Source: Streptococcus phocae
Lineage (GTDB): Bacteria; Bacillota; Bacilli; Lactobacillales; Streptococcaceae
Length of the DNA: 64,000 nucleotides
Reading direction: 5' to 3'
NCBI RefSeq assembly: GCF_001302265.1
Contig: NZ_LHQM01000003.1
Coordinates: 106,106-170,105 of the forward strand
Position 1 is the first letter of the stretch. Every line of letters starts with the position of its first letter. Positions 45,143 to 53,446 of this stretch are shown in pieces. The position numbers and the translations under genes were made by a program. Below the pieces are notes generated by a model. It saw only the letters and a list, made by a program, of their open reading frames with translations. It had not been told where the DNA came from and did no database searches.

Positions 45143-45170
45143 ATTATACAACATTATTTTTTTTTTGCAA
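45143..45170 (-). promoter_or_regulatory. Promoter of the Gls24 operon
   Basis: Minus-strand TTGCAA (45165-45170), 16 bases, TATAAT (45143-45148). The resulting leader is over 200 bases long and contains both AGTGAC repeats. Confidence 0.65.
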
Positions 45171-45221
45171 GAATTTTGCTCGTTTATCTTTTCTTTTTTG
45201 CTATTCATCTTTTAAGACAGC

Positions 45222-45253
45222 AAAAAACCACTTGCTAAGATACTAGCAAGTGG
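45222..45253 (-). terminator. Terminator of pcrA
   Basis: CCACTTGCTA (45228-45237) pairs with TAGCAAGTGG (45244-45253), with T6 on the minus strand. Confidence 0.9.
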
Positions 45254-45261
45254 GTAAATTT

Positions 45262-47532
45262 CTATTTTTTAACAATCGGTGCAACGCTGGCTAGCAATTT
45301 CTTAAGACCAACTTCTGGAAACTTAATTTTTAACTCCATTGTCTTACCAGTTCCTGTGACTTCTAAAACAATGCCATCACCCCATTTTTTATGTTGGGCG
45401 ATGTCACCAATCTCCCAGTGGGTGTCTGCGTTGTCCTTGGCTAAGGTAAATGCAGATACGGGTTGAGCGATCTGTACAGAGGACTTGCGAGACTGAATGG
45501 CTTGGGATAAGCTCATCCCTTTTCCAAATTTGGTCTGATTGTCCGAAGACACTCGAACCCCAAAAGATGAGTGGGCAGGTCTTGCTAATCCTTGATAGTT
45601 TAAGAGTTCTTCTGAAATTTCTCTTAAAAATCGGGTTGGGCGATTATAGTTACTTTTACCAAACAAGGTCCGTGTATTGGCATTTGTCAGGAATAACTGT
45701 TCTTCTGCCCTAGTGATTCCAACATATGCAAGACGTCTTTCTTCTTCCAAATCATCAGGATCTTCAGATGCTCTTGATAATGGAAAAACACCTTCTTCCA
45801 TACCAATGAGGAAAACAACCGGAAACTCTAGTCCCTTTGCTGCATGGAGGGTCATCAAAGTGACTTCTGCAACATTCGAGCTGCCATCATCAGTATCAGC
45901 AATCAAGGCAAGATCATTTAAAAACCTTCCTAATCTATCAATGCCTTGCTCACCATCTGATTGATCGTTTGGCTGTTCATCAAAGTTCTTAGTAACTGAT
46001 AGAAACTCTTCGATATTTTCGATTCTTGCTTGGCTCTCTAAGGTATTTTGAATGCGTAAAGCTTCTAAATATCCAGATTTTTCAAGTAACCGCTGTGCCA
46101 AATCAGTGATGGTTAACTGGTCTAGGTCTTGACGTATCGTCGTTAGAAAATCCGCTAAATCTGTAATAGCTTGAGCTGCTTTTCCTTTTAGAGGAGATAG
46201 CAACAACTGAGTTGAAGCTTCTAAAAGTGACATGTTATTGCTATAAGCAAATTGACGTAACTTATCTAAGGTTCCTGGTCCAACACCTCGTTTAGGCTCA
46301 TTCACAATACGTTCAAATGAGATGTTGTCAGATGGATTAGCAACAATGGTTAAATAAGCAATAAGGTCTCTAATTTCTTTTCGACTGTAGAACTTTGTTC
46401 CGCCCACCATAGTATAAGGAATGTTTGACTTTAGCAAAGCTTCTTCAATAGTACGAGACTGCGCATTTGTCCGGTATAATACCGCAAAATCTTTAAAGGT
46501 TCTTTCTGAGTCAAGGCACATATTGCTGATAGATGAAGCGACAAAAACTGCCTCGTCGTGCTCGTCATGAGCTCTGTAATAAGTTAGCAACTCACCTTCG
46601 GCATTTTGCGTCCATAGCTTTTTGGGACGTCTGTTGCGATTATTGGTAATCACATCATTAGCTGCCTGGAGAATTTTTTGTGTTGAGCGGTAGTTTTCTT
46701 CTAATAAAACAACCTTGGCTTGAGGATAATCTTTTTCAAAGTCCAGAATATTTTGCATATCCGCGCCACGCCAGCCATAAATTGACTGGTCCGCATCACC
46801 AACCACACAAATATTTTTAAACCGAGATGCTAGTAATTTCACCAATTGATATTGAGCATGGTTGGTATCTTGGTACTCATCAACGTGTATATATTGGTAG
46901 CGCTGTTGATAGTAGGCTAAGACATCGGGATGTTGATCAAAAAGCTTCAAGGTTTGCATAATGAGATCATCAAAATCAAGCGCCTCACTACGTCTGAGCT
47001 CTTCTTGATAAGCTTTGTAACAACGGGACACAATCTGACTGTACATATCGGCAGCCTGAGCTTCATGGGCTTTTTCATCCAACAAATCATTCTTAGCATT
47101 AGAGATGCTGCCCAGAATAGAGCGCTCATTCCATTTTTTAGGATCAAGGTTTAATGTTTTCAAAATACGCTTCATTAACGTGCGCTGCTCTCCGGGGTCT
47201 ACAATGGTAAAATTCCTATTGTAACCAATATGGTCAGCTTCGCGTCGTAAAATACGGACACACATCGAATGAAACGTTGCAATGAGAGTGTCCTGAGTGG
47301 CAGGATTTAAAGCTTGCGCTCTATCTCGCATTTCTCGCGCAGCTTTATTCGTAAAAGTAATGGCTAGGATGTTCCAAGGGTTGATGCATTTCTCGTCAAT
47401 GAGATAAGCAATACGGTGCGTTAGTACTCTGGTTTTACCCGATCCAGCACCTGCCATAATCAATAAAGGCCCTTCCGTTGTTTGAACGGCTTCGGCCTGC
47501 TTTGCATTCATTCCATTTAGTAAAGGATTCAT
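45262..47532 (-). CDS. pcrA: ATP-dependent DNA helicase PcrA
   Basis: A 756-residue UvrD/PcrA helicase, full length: Walker A GAGSGKTRVLTHR near residue 29, motif II VDEYQDTNHAQY (about 222), QSIYGWRGAD, ENYRST, LMTLHAAKGLEFPVVF (about 566) and VGITRAEEQL, then the C-terminal Tudor-like domain that contacts RNA polymerase (IGDIAQHKKWGDGIVLEV). It unwinds DNA in repair and replication-fork clearance. It is a separate lineage from the GajB-like helicase at 3-4.8 kb. Confidence 0.96.
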   Translation of the reverse strand: MNPLLNGMNAKQAEAVQTTEGPLLIMAGAGSGKTRVLTHRIAYLIDEKCINPWNILAITFTNKAAREMRDRAQALNPATQDTLIATFHSMCVRILRREADHIGYNRNFTIVDPGEQRTLMKRILKTLNLDPKKWNERSILGSISNAKNDLLDEKAHEAQAADMYSQIVSRCYKAYQEELRRSEALDFDDLIMQTLKLFDQHPDVLAYYQQRYQYIHVDEYQDTNHAQYQLVKLLASRFKNICVVGDADQSIYGWRGADMQNILDFEKDYPQAKVVLLEENYRSTQKILQAANDVITNNRNRRPKKLWTQNAEGELLTYYRAHDEHDEAVFVASSISNMCLDSERTFKDFAVLYRTNAQSRTIEEALLKSNIPYTMVGGTKFYSRKEIRDLIAYLTIVANPSDNISFERIVNEPKRGVGPGTLDKLRQFAYSNNMSLLEASTQLLLSPLKGKAAQAITDLADFLTTIRQDLDQLTITDLAQRLLEKSGYLEALRIQNTLESQARIENIEEFLSVTKNFDEQPNDQSDGEQGIDRLGRFLNDLALIADTDDGSSNVAEVTLMTLHAAKGLEFPVVFLIGMEEGVFPLSRASEDPDDLEEERRLAYVGITRAEEQLFLTNANTRTLFGKSNYNRPTRFLREISEELLNYQGLARPAHSSFGVRVSSDNQTKFGKGMSLSQAIQSRKSSVQIAQPVSAFTLAKDNADTHWEIGDIAQHKKWGDGIVLEVTGTGKTMELKIKFPEVGLKKLLASVAPIVKK

Positions 47533-47579
47533 TTTTACTCCTCAATATCTTACAGTAGTATCTGTTTGTCAATGTTACG

Positions 47580-47588
47580 ATTATACCA
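47580..47588 (-). promoter_or_regulatory. Extended -10 promoter of pcrA
   Basis: TGG then TATAAT (47580-47585) on the minus strand, about 48 bases before the ATG. Confidence 0.55.
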
Positions 47589-47680
47589 TGTTTCAATCAA
47601 AAAAGAAAAAAGCAGGATAAGCTTGAATGCTTTGAGGGATGATACTCGCTTTGCAAAAACGATTCTTTTTAAAAAAAGCA

Positions 47681-47709
47681 TTGACATCATTTTGTTTTTA
47701 AAGTATGAT
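47681..47709 (+). promoter_or_regulatory. Promoter upstream of the glycine riboswitch
   Basis: TTGACA (47681-47686), 17 bases, TATGAT (47704-47709): near-consensus sigma-A. Transcription would begin just before the riboswitch. Confidence 0.8.
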
Positions 47710-47740
47710 AGAGCTAATTTAATAAACCGAATGATGTCAT

Positions 47741-47896
47741 CCAGGAGAAGAAATTCATTTTCGCCGAAGGAGTTATACTCTCAGGTGTTCACTTGTGAAC
47801 AGGACTGGTTGATGGACGGACTTCTGGAGAGACCTTATTAGGCGCCGAAGGGGCAAGGCAATCTGCTCAATCTCTCAGGCAAAAGGACAGAAGATA
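47741..47896 (+). ncRNA. Tandem glycine riboswitch
   Basis: Two consecutive glycine aptamers. Aptamer 1 (about 47741-47808, closed by CCAG/CTGG) contains CGCCGAAGGAG, CTCTCAGGT and AACAGGAC. Aptamer 2 (about 47821-47893, closed by CTTCTG/CAGAAG) contains GGCGCCGAAGGGGCAAG, CTCTCAGGCAAAAGGACAG. These are the conserved cores of the gcvT-type element. It precedes an alanine/glycine:cation symporter. In S. pyogenes a glycine riboswitch before such a symporter has been described. Terminator-like structures lie between aptamer 2 and the gene. Confidence 0.93.
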
Positions 47897-47908
47897 AAAT
47901 AATATTTT

Positions 47909-47985
47909 GCACAAAAAAGCTTTTTTGTGCATGCTATTTTATCGAACCTTCAGAAGTTATCTCACAAAGATAGCTTTTTCTTTTT
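47909..47985 (+). terminator. Riboswitch expression platform with terminator
   Basis: A perfect 22-base palindrome (47909-47930, centred on AAGCTT) is followed by a hairpin AGTTATCT (47955-47962) / AGATAGCT (47968-47975) with two T5 runs. Which structure competes with aptamer 2 cannot be decided by eye. Confidence 0.65.
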
Positions 47986-48017
47986 GACATCGTTCAGGTA
48001 TTGATAAAGGAGAGAAT

Positions 48018-49343
48018 ATGATAGCTATTGCAAAAATGATTGACGATTTGGTTTGGGGACCACCTCTACTAGTTTTATTAGTCGGAACGGGAATTTACCT
48101 TACAATCAGATTAGGCCTATTGCAACTGTTACGATTACCAAAAGCGTTCAAGCTCATTTTTTCTGATGATACTGGAAATGGAGATATTTCATCGTTTGCA
48201 GCTCTAGCAACTGCCCTAGCTGCTACTGTTGGTACAGGAAACATCGTCGGGGTCGCTACTGCTATTAAATCTGGTGGTCCTGGTGCCCTTTTTTGGATGT
48301 GGGTTGCCGCTTTCTTTGGCATGGCAACTAAATACGCCGAAGGGCTCTTAGCCATCAAATACCGCACTAAGAATGCCAATGGCAATATTTCTGGCGGTCC
48401 GATGTACTACATTGTTAATGGTATGGGACAAAAATGGAAACCCCTAGCAATATTGTTTGCAGTTTCTGGAATATTGGTTGCATTGTTTGGGATTGGAACA
48501 TTTGCTCAGGTTAATGCCATCACTTCTTCATTGAATCATAGTTTTGGCTTTTCACCTAAACCAATCAGTCTTCTTTTAGCGATTTTTGTTGCAACAATTA
48601 TTTTTGGTGGTATCAAATCCATTTCAAAAGTGGCTGAAAGAGTGGTTCCTTTTATGGCTATCTTTTATATTTTAGCCAGCTTAATCATCATCTTAATGCA
48701 TTATGAGCTCATTTGGCCTACCATTTTGTTAGTCTTTAAATCAGCCTTCACGCCCACCGCTGCCATAGGAGGGTTTACAGGTAGCTTGGTCAAGGATGCC
48801 ATTCAAAAAGGGGTTGCGCGTGGTGTTTTTTCAAACGAGTCAGGATTAGGTTCTGCTCCCATCGCAGCGGCAGCCGCAAAAACAAACCAACCGGTCGAGC
48901 AAGGTTTGATATCAATGACTGGTACATTTATTGACACGCTGATTATCTGTACTCTAACTGGTCTTTCTATTTTAGTAACCAATCAATGGACCGGTAAGCT
49001 CCAAGGGGCACCTTTAACTCAGGCTGCATTTTCTTCTGTGTTTGGTGATTTTGGTCACTATGGACTGACATTCTCTTTAGTTTTATTTGCCTTTACAACA
49101 ATTTTAGGCTGGAGCTATTACGGAGAGCGGTGTTTTGAGTTCTTATTTGGCATTAAGCATATCAATTACTTCCGTCTCGTTTTTATTGTCATGGTTGGTC
49201 TAGGAGGCTTTTTAAAATTAGACCTGATTTGGATCATTGCAGATATTGTTAATGGCTTGATGGCCATACCTAACCTGATTGCGCTGTTAGCTCTATCTCC
49301 TGTTGTTGTCTATGAAACCAAAAAATATTTTAAGCAAGACTGA
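48018..49343 (+). CDS. Alanine/glycine:cation symporter (AGCS family)
   Basis: A 441-residue sodium-coupled amino-acid symporter with about eleven membrane segments and the AGCS signatures ALAATVGTGNIVGVATAI (about 68-85) and GVARGVFSNESGLGSAPIA (about 266). It imports small neutral amino acids. Control by a glycine riboswitch suggests glycine as a principal substrate. AAAGGAG precedes the ATG. It is monocistronic, ending in a strong hairpin. Confidence 0.93.
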   Translation: MIAIAKMIDDLVWGPPLLVLLVGTGIYLTIRLGLLQLLRLPKAFKLIFSDDTGNGDISSFAALATALAATVGTGNIVGVATAIKSGGPGALFWMWVAAFFGMATKYAEGLLAIKYRTKNANGNISGGPMYYIVNGMGQKWKPLAILFAVSGILVALFGIGTFAQVNAITSSLNHSFGFSPKPISLLLAIFVATIIFGGIKSISKVAERVVPFMAIFYILASLIIILMHYELIWPTILLVFKSAFTPTAAIGGFTGSLVKDAIQKGVARGVFSNESGLGSAPIAAAAAKTNQPVEQGLISMTGTFIDTLIICTLTGLSILVTNQWTGKLQGAPLTQAAFSSVFGDFGHYGLTFSLVLFAFTTILGWSYYGERCFEFLFGIKHINYFRLVFIVMVGLGGFLKLDLIWIIADIVNGLMAIPNLIALLALSPVVVYETKKYFKQD

Positions 49344-49358
49344 ACATTCTAACCAAAC

Positions 49359-49390
49359 AATCTCAGGAACTTGAAAGTTCCTGAGATTTT
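49359..49390 (+). terminator. Terminator of the AGCS gene
   Basis: A perfect 14-bp stem (49359-49372 with 49375-49388) and a TTTT tail. Confidence 0.85.
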
Positions 49391-49408
49391 AAATTCTCTT
49401 GATGTTTA

Positions 49409-49417
49409 TGGTATAAT
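49409..49417 (+). promoter_or_regulatory. Extended -10 promoter of the CDF gene
   Basis: TGG then TATAAT (49412-49417), 28 bases before the ATG. Confidence 0.6.
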
Positions 49418-49444
49418 AATAGAATTGACATTAAAGGAGCCCCT

Positions 49445-50683
49445 ATGACAACAAACCCAATAGATAATCTAAGACTTGCCAAAAAAGGCCCTATTGTAAG
49501 CATCGTTGCTTACTTGGTGCTTAGCATTAGCAAATTGATAGCTGGATACCTTTTAAATGCCAACTCATTAATTGCTGATGGGTTTAACAATCTATCAGAT
49601 ATTGTAGGAAATGTCGCTTTATTAGTTGGTCTACATATGGCTAGTCAGCCTGCAGATGCTAATCATCGGTTTGGACACTGGAAATTTGAAGACCTGTCGA
49701 GTTTAATTACATCATTTATCATGTTTATGGTTGGCTTTCAAGTGCTTATTCAAACGGTTCAAGCCATTATTATTGGACAGCAAGCTAGCATTGACCCACT
49801 AGGAGCTTTAGTAGGGGCCATCTCAGCCTTGATTATGCTAGGGGTTTATCTCTTTAACAAAAGACTATCTAAAAAAGTTAAATCCAGCGCCCTAGTCGCA
49901 GCATCAAAAGACAACCTATCTGATGCTCTAACCTCTATCGCAACGTCAATAGCCATTATAACTGCTGCATTAAAGCTGCCAATTATTGATAAAATTGTTG
50001 CTATCATTATAGGCCTATTGATTCTTAAAACAGCTTTTGGAATCTTTATGGAAAGCGCCTTTAGCTTATCGGATGGTTTTGATAATCGCCAACTGAAAAA
50101 ATATAAAAAGGCCATCTTGGAAATTCCTAAAATAACTGCTGTCAAATCACAAAGGGGACGTACCTATGGTAGTAACGTCTATTTAGATATTGTTTTAGAA
50201 ATGAATCCTGATTTATCTGTTTACGAGAGCCACGCCATTACTGAGCGGGTCGAAAAACTACTGAGTGAGAAATTTGCCGTTTACGATATTGATATTCACG
50301 TTGAACCCTCTTTGTTACCCGATGATGAAATTCTTGATAATGTGGCTAAAAAACTTTATCGTAATGAGAAAATAATCCTAAGTAAGATTCCTGATTTCGA
50401 GAGACTCCTTTCCAAAGAAATCACTTGGATTGATGGTTTAGGACAAGTATCTCATTACCAAGATATCGTCACCCACCAACGCTACTACCCAAGTGATTTA
50501 AGCAATTTTAAGATTTACTCCATCAGTCAGCAAACAAAAATGGTCACTTATGATTTGAGTGGTAGCCATCACACTAGTATCTGGAGACGAAATGAGCTTT
50601 GGTATTTAGTTTTCCATCAAATCACACCTAAAGAAAACCCTTATCGCTTTAAAAAACATTATCAGATTCATCGCAAAGCGTAG
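49445..50683 (+). CDS. Cation diffusion facilitator family transporter
   Basis: A 412-residue CDF metal/proton antiporter. Six membrane segments carry the metal site in NSLIADGFNNLSDIVGN (about 40-56) and the paired site ASKDNLSDALTS (about 155). The cytoplasmic ZT dimer domain follows (about 210-290), then a C-terminal extension of about 120 residues that standard CDF proteins lack. The metal, manganese, zinc or iron, is not decidable. AAAGGAGCCCCT precedes the ATG. Confidence 0.88.
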   Translation: MTTNPIDNLRLAKKGPIVSIVAYLVLSISKLIAGYLLNANSLIADGFNNLSDIVGNVALLVGLHMASQPADANHRFGHWKFEDLSSLITSFIMFMVGFQVLIQTVQAIIIGQQASIDPLGALVGAISALIMLGVYLFNKRLSKKVKSSALVAASKDNLSDALTSIATSIAIITAALKLPIIDKIVAIIIGLLILKTAFGIFMESAFSLSDGFDNRQLKKYKKAILEIPKITAVKSQRGRTYGSNVYLDIVLEMNPDLSVYESHAITERVEKLLSEKFAVYDIDIHVEPSLLPDDEILDNVAKKLYRNEKIILSKIPDFERLLSKEITWIDGLGQVSHYQDIVTHQRYYPSDLSNFKIYSISQQTKMVTYDLSGSHHTSIWRRNELWYLVFHQITPKENPYRFKKHYQIHRKA

Positions 50684-50692
50684 AATCCTTCT

Positions 50693-50727
50693 AAAAAACA
50701 GGTCTCCACATGGAAACCTGTTTTTTT
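50693..50727. terminator. Shared terminator between CDF and amino-acid ABC operons
   Basis: AAAAAACAGGT pairs with ACCTGTTTTTTT across a short loop. A and T runs flank both sides, so it serves both convergent transcripts. It fills the whole 42-base gap. Confidence 0.85.
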
Positions 50728-51553
50728 ATTTAATGAAATCAGTAGCGACGTCTTCGCCGAACCATTTATTAGAGATCGTTTGGAAAGTCCCATTTTGATA
50801 CAAGGTTGAAAAAGCTTTATTAATTTTCTTCTCAAGTATTTTATCTGATTTTCTCATTCCAACTGCAAAGTTTTCACCTTTAAATGCACCAGGAATGATA
50901 CGATAATGATCTAATTGGCCTTCTTGTTTGAGATAGTAGTTAGCATAAACCCTATCAATCAGTAAAGCATCGATACGGTCGCTTTTTAAGTCAATAAAAG
51001 CTTGTGTAAAGGTCTCATATTGACGAGCATCCTTATCCTTGACGACTTCTTTCAAACGCTTAGGATGCTTTAAAAAGGCATCATAGCCAGATGAACCAGA
51101 CTGTGCTCCTAATACTTTTCCTGCCATGTCTGAAACTGCCTTGACTTTCGAGGACTGTTTCACCACAATGACTTGTTCATTTTTCATGTAAGGTTTTGAA
51201 AAGGAAACCTTCTCTTGTCGTTCTTTGGTCATGGAATAACCATTCCAAATCAAATCAATTTTTCCATTATTAAGCTCTGTTTCTTTTAAATCCCAGTTGA
51301 TGGGTTGAAACTTAACAGCAATATCGTATTGTTTAAAAACAGCCTTAGCCAAATCAATGTCAAAACCAGTATTTTTACCCGACTCATTTTTGTATCCCAT
51401 TGGCACAAAAGTATTATCAAATCCCACTATAATGGTTTTTGATTTTTGATATTGTTCCCACTGATCTGACTGATTTGCTTTGTTGTTAGCGCTGCAAGCC
51501 ACCAAAAAGATACTAGCTAGCAATAACAAAATAGGCATCTGTAATTTTTTCAT
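50726..51553 (-). CDS. Polar amino-acid ABC transporter substrate-binding lipoprotein
   Basis: A 275-residue SBP_bac_3 lipoprotein with lipobox LVAC (Cys20). Characteristic stretches are TFVPMGYKNESGKNTGFDID (about 55-75), LIWNGYSMTKERQEKVSFSK (about 105) and GAQSGSSGYDAF (about 147). It binds a polar amino acid; glutamine, cystine and arginine types share this pattern. ATG 51551-51553 is the last one before the signal peptide core. It is the third gene of the operon after permease and ATPase, a somewhat unusual order. Confidence 0.88.
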   Translation of the reverse strand: MKKLQMPILLLLASIFLVACSANNKANQSDQWEQYQKSKTIIVGFDNTFVPMGYKNESGKNTGFDIDLAKAVFKQYDIAVKFQPINWDLKETELNNGKIDLIWNGYSMTKERQEKVSFSKPYMKNEQVIVVKQSSKVKAVSDMAGKVLGAQSGSSGYDAFLKHPKRLKEVVKDKDARQYETFTQAFIDLKSDRIDALLIDRVYANYYLKQEGQLDHYRIIPGAFKGENFAVGMRKSDKILEKKINKAFSTLYQNGTFQTISNKWFGEDVATDFIK

Positions 51554-51574
51554 AATATGTAAACACCTCAATTC

Positions 51575-52204
51575 CTATTTTGGATTAATTTTGATGATGC
51601 GATCAGAGATGGTTTCTGCAAACTGCAAGTCATGGGTCACAATAATCTGTGTGATTCCCATACCTCTATTTTGCAAAATCAACTTTTCAACTTCTTGTCG
51701 CAATTCTGGGTCCAAGGCACTTGTTGGCTCATCATAACCAATAATTTGAGGATCTATCATCATCGCCCTCGCCAGAGCGACCCTTTGTTTTTGACCGCCC
51801 GACAATGAAAACGGATAGGCTTGGCTATGTTCTTTTAACCCCAAGCGCTCCAATAATTCCAATGCTTTTTGATTGGCAGCCGTTTTTGACATGCCCATGG
51901 TAATAGTGGGAGATAGCGTCAGATTATCAAGAACAGTCAAATGTGGAAACAATTGGAAATCTTGAAAGACAAAACCAAGTAAATTTCGATTTTCCAAATG
52001 ATCAATCGGAACAGACTCACCATGGTAAATGATATCACCAGAATCAATAGCTTCTAAGCCTGCTAACATTCTGAGCAAGGTGGTTTTTCCACCACCAGAC
52101 GGCCCAACTAAAGATAAAATCTCACCATCTTCAACAGTGAGGTTAAAGCGATCAAAGATTTGTTTTTGACCAAATTGTTTTGAGATATTTTTAAGTTCTA
52201 ACAT
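51575..52204 (-). CDS. Polar amino-acid ABC transporter ATP-binding protein
   Basis: A 209-residue ABC ATPase of the GlnQ/PAAT type: Walker A GPSGGGKTT, Q-loop FVFQDFQLFPHL, signature LSGGQKQRVALARA, Walker [14 protein letters not shown] (Tyr before Asp), H-loop VTHDLQFA. Slightly shorter than most GlnQ proteins. It starts 9 bases after the permease stop. Confidence 0.92.
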   Translation of the reverse strand: MLELKNISKQFGQKQIFDRFNLTVEDGEILSLVGPSGGGKTTLLRMLAGLEAIDSGDIIYHGESVPIDHLENRNLLGFVFQDFQLFPHLTVLDNLTLSPTITMGMSKTAANQKALELLERLGLKEHSQAYPFSLSGGQKQRVALARAMMIDPQIIGYDEPTSALDPELRQEVEKLILQNRGMGITQIIVTHDLQFAETISDRIIKINPK

Positions 52205-52213
52205 ATGGTCTCC

Positions 52214-52855
52214 TTACCTGTAGTAATTAAATCTTTTTTCAACTCGTTTCGATAAAATCGTAACAACACCAATTAGCAACAGGTAAATAGCACCTGCAAC
52301 AAACATTGGAGCTAGACTAGCGTCTCTGTTGGCAGCTGTTTTACTAGCCAATAGCAAATCACCCACACCTAAAACATAGACCAAGGAAGAATCCTTAACC
52401 AAATTAATCACTTCGTTAAAGACGCTTGGCAATACCACCTTGAATACTTGAGGCAGAATCACGTGACGAATGGTTTGCAAAGAGGTTAATTTGAGAACTT
52501 TTGAAGCTTCGTACTGACCGCTAGGGATTGCTTCAATACCTCCACGGAAAATTTCTGCAAAATAAGCAGCATAATTTAAGCTAAATGCTAAGATAGCTGC
52601 TGGCATGCGATCAAAAGTAATGCCTACACTAGGCAATACGTAATAAAAAAAGATTAATTGTAATAGTAATGGTGTCCCTCGCATGATCCAAACGTAAAGT
52701 GTCAAAAACCACTGCAACGGTTTAAAATTCACTTTCATTAAAAAGGCCAGCGTAGCACCTAATGGAATGGACAATGCAATCACAATAAAAAACACTTGTA
52801 ATGTGACTAAGGCACCATCTAATAAACTGGGTAAAACTTGCAGAATATATGTCAT
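52214..52855 (-). CDS. Polar amino-acid ABC transporter permease
   Basis: A 213-residue HisM/GlnP-type permease with five membrane segments; RGTPLLLQLIFFYYVLP and the EAA loop EASKVLKLTSLQTIRHVILPQ are typical. It opens the operon behind an extended -10 promoter. Confidence 0.92.
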   Translation of the reverse strand: MTYILQVLPSLLDGALVTLQVFFIVIALSIPLGATLAFLMKVNFKPLQWFLTLYVWIMRGTPLLLQLIFFYYVLPSVGITFDRMPAAILAFSLNYAAYFAEIFRGGIEAIPSGQYEASKVLKLTSLQTIRHVILPQVFKVVLPSVFNEVINLVKDSSLVYVLGVGDLLLASKTAANRDASLAPMFVAGAIYLLLIGVVTILSKRVEKRFNYYR

Positions 52856-52884
52856 GTCGTCTCCTAGATATAAATCGTTCCTAT

Positions 52885-52893
52885 ATTATATCA
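52885..52893 (-). promoter_or_regulatory. Extended -10 promoter of the amino-acid ABC operon
   Basis: TGA then TATAAT (52885-52890) on the minus strand, 30 bases before the permease ATG. Confidence 0.6.
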
Positions 52894-52962
52894 AATTTTC
52901 TGCTATTTTGGGAGTTATTTCTTTTATAAAAATACAACCAGATAACTGGTTGCGTATGATTA

Positions 52963-53298
52963 TCATATTTTTTTGACAAATTCTGATTTCAATTTCATAG
53001 CTCCAAAGCCATCAATTTTACAATCGATGTTATGATCGCCTTCAACCAGACGGATATTTTTTACCCGAGTTCCTTGTTTGAGGTCTTTTGGTGCCCCTTT
53101 AACTTTTAAATCCTTGATTACTGTGATGGTGTCACCATCTGACAACTTGACACCATTGCTATCAAGAACAACTAGTCCTTCTTCTTCAGTGGCTTCTTGT
53201 CCTGGTGTCCATTCAAAAGCACACATTGGACAAACTAGCAACAATCCATCCTCATAAACATATTCTGAATTGCATTGCAAACAATTTGGTAATGACAT
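52963..53298 (-). CDS. YjdM/PhnA family zinc-ribbon protein
   Basis: A 111-residue protein. The N-terminal zinc ribbon has CLQC and CPMC pairs; the C-terminal PhnA domain contains [24 protein letters not shown] and [20 protein letters not shown]. Once annotated as alkylphosphonate uptake, the family's true role is not established, and no phn genes are nearby. Confidence 0.9.
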   Translation of the reverse strand: MSLPNCLQCNSEYVYEDGLLLVCPMCAFEWTPGQEATEEEGLVVLDSNGVKLSDGDTITVIKDLKVKGAPKDLKQGTRVKNIRLVEGDHNIDCKIDGFGAMKLKSEFVKKI

Positions 53299-53352
53299 TG
53301 TATTCTCCTAAACATTGTTAATGGTAATATTTTACTTTAGAATCAGCGGTTT

Positions 53353-53434
53353 GACAAGATGAACACGCTACCAACTGCTTACAAGTGCTTTTCAACACCC
53401 GCAAGTATGGTGGAGAGCGTGTTATTACCTTGTC
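53353..53434. repeat. Long imperfect inverted repeat downstream of glmS
   Basis: Outer arms GACAAG (53353-53358) / CTTGTC (53429-53434) and inner arms ACACGCT (53363-53369) / AGCGTGT (53416-53422), then ACCA / TGGT (53408-53411). The loop holds CAAGTG and GCAAGT copies. No T run follows, so it is not an ordinary terminator. It could be a structured 3' UTR or a small mobile-repeat remnant. Confidence 0.5.
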
Positions 53435-53446
53435 TACAAAAGTGAA

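Noticed and set aside
52963..53298. Phosphonate metabolism gene
   Set aside because: The PhnA/YjdM name is historical; no phn cluster is nearby and the family has no shown role in C-P bond cleavage.
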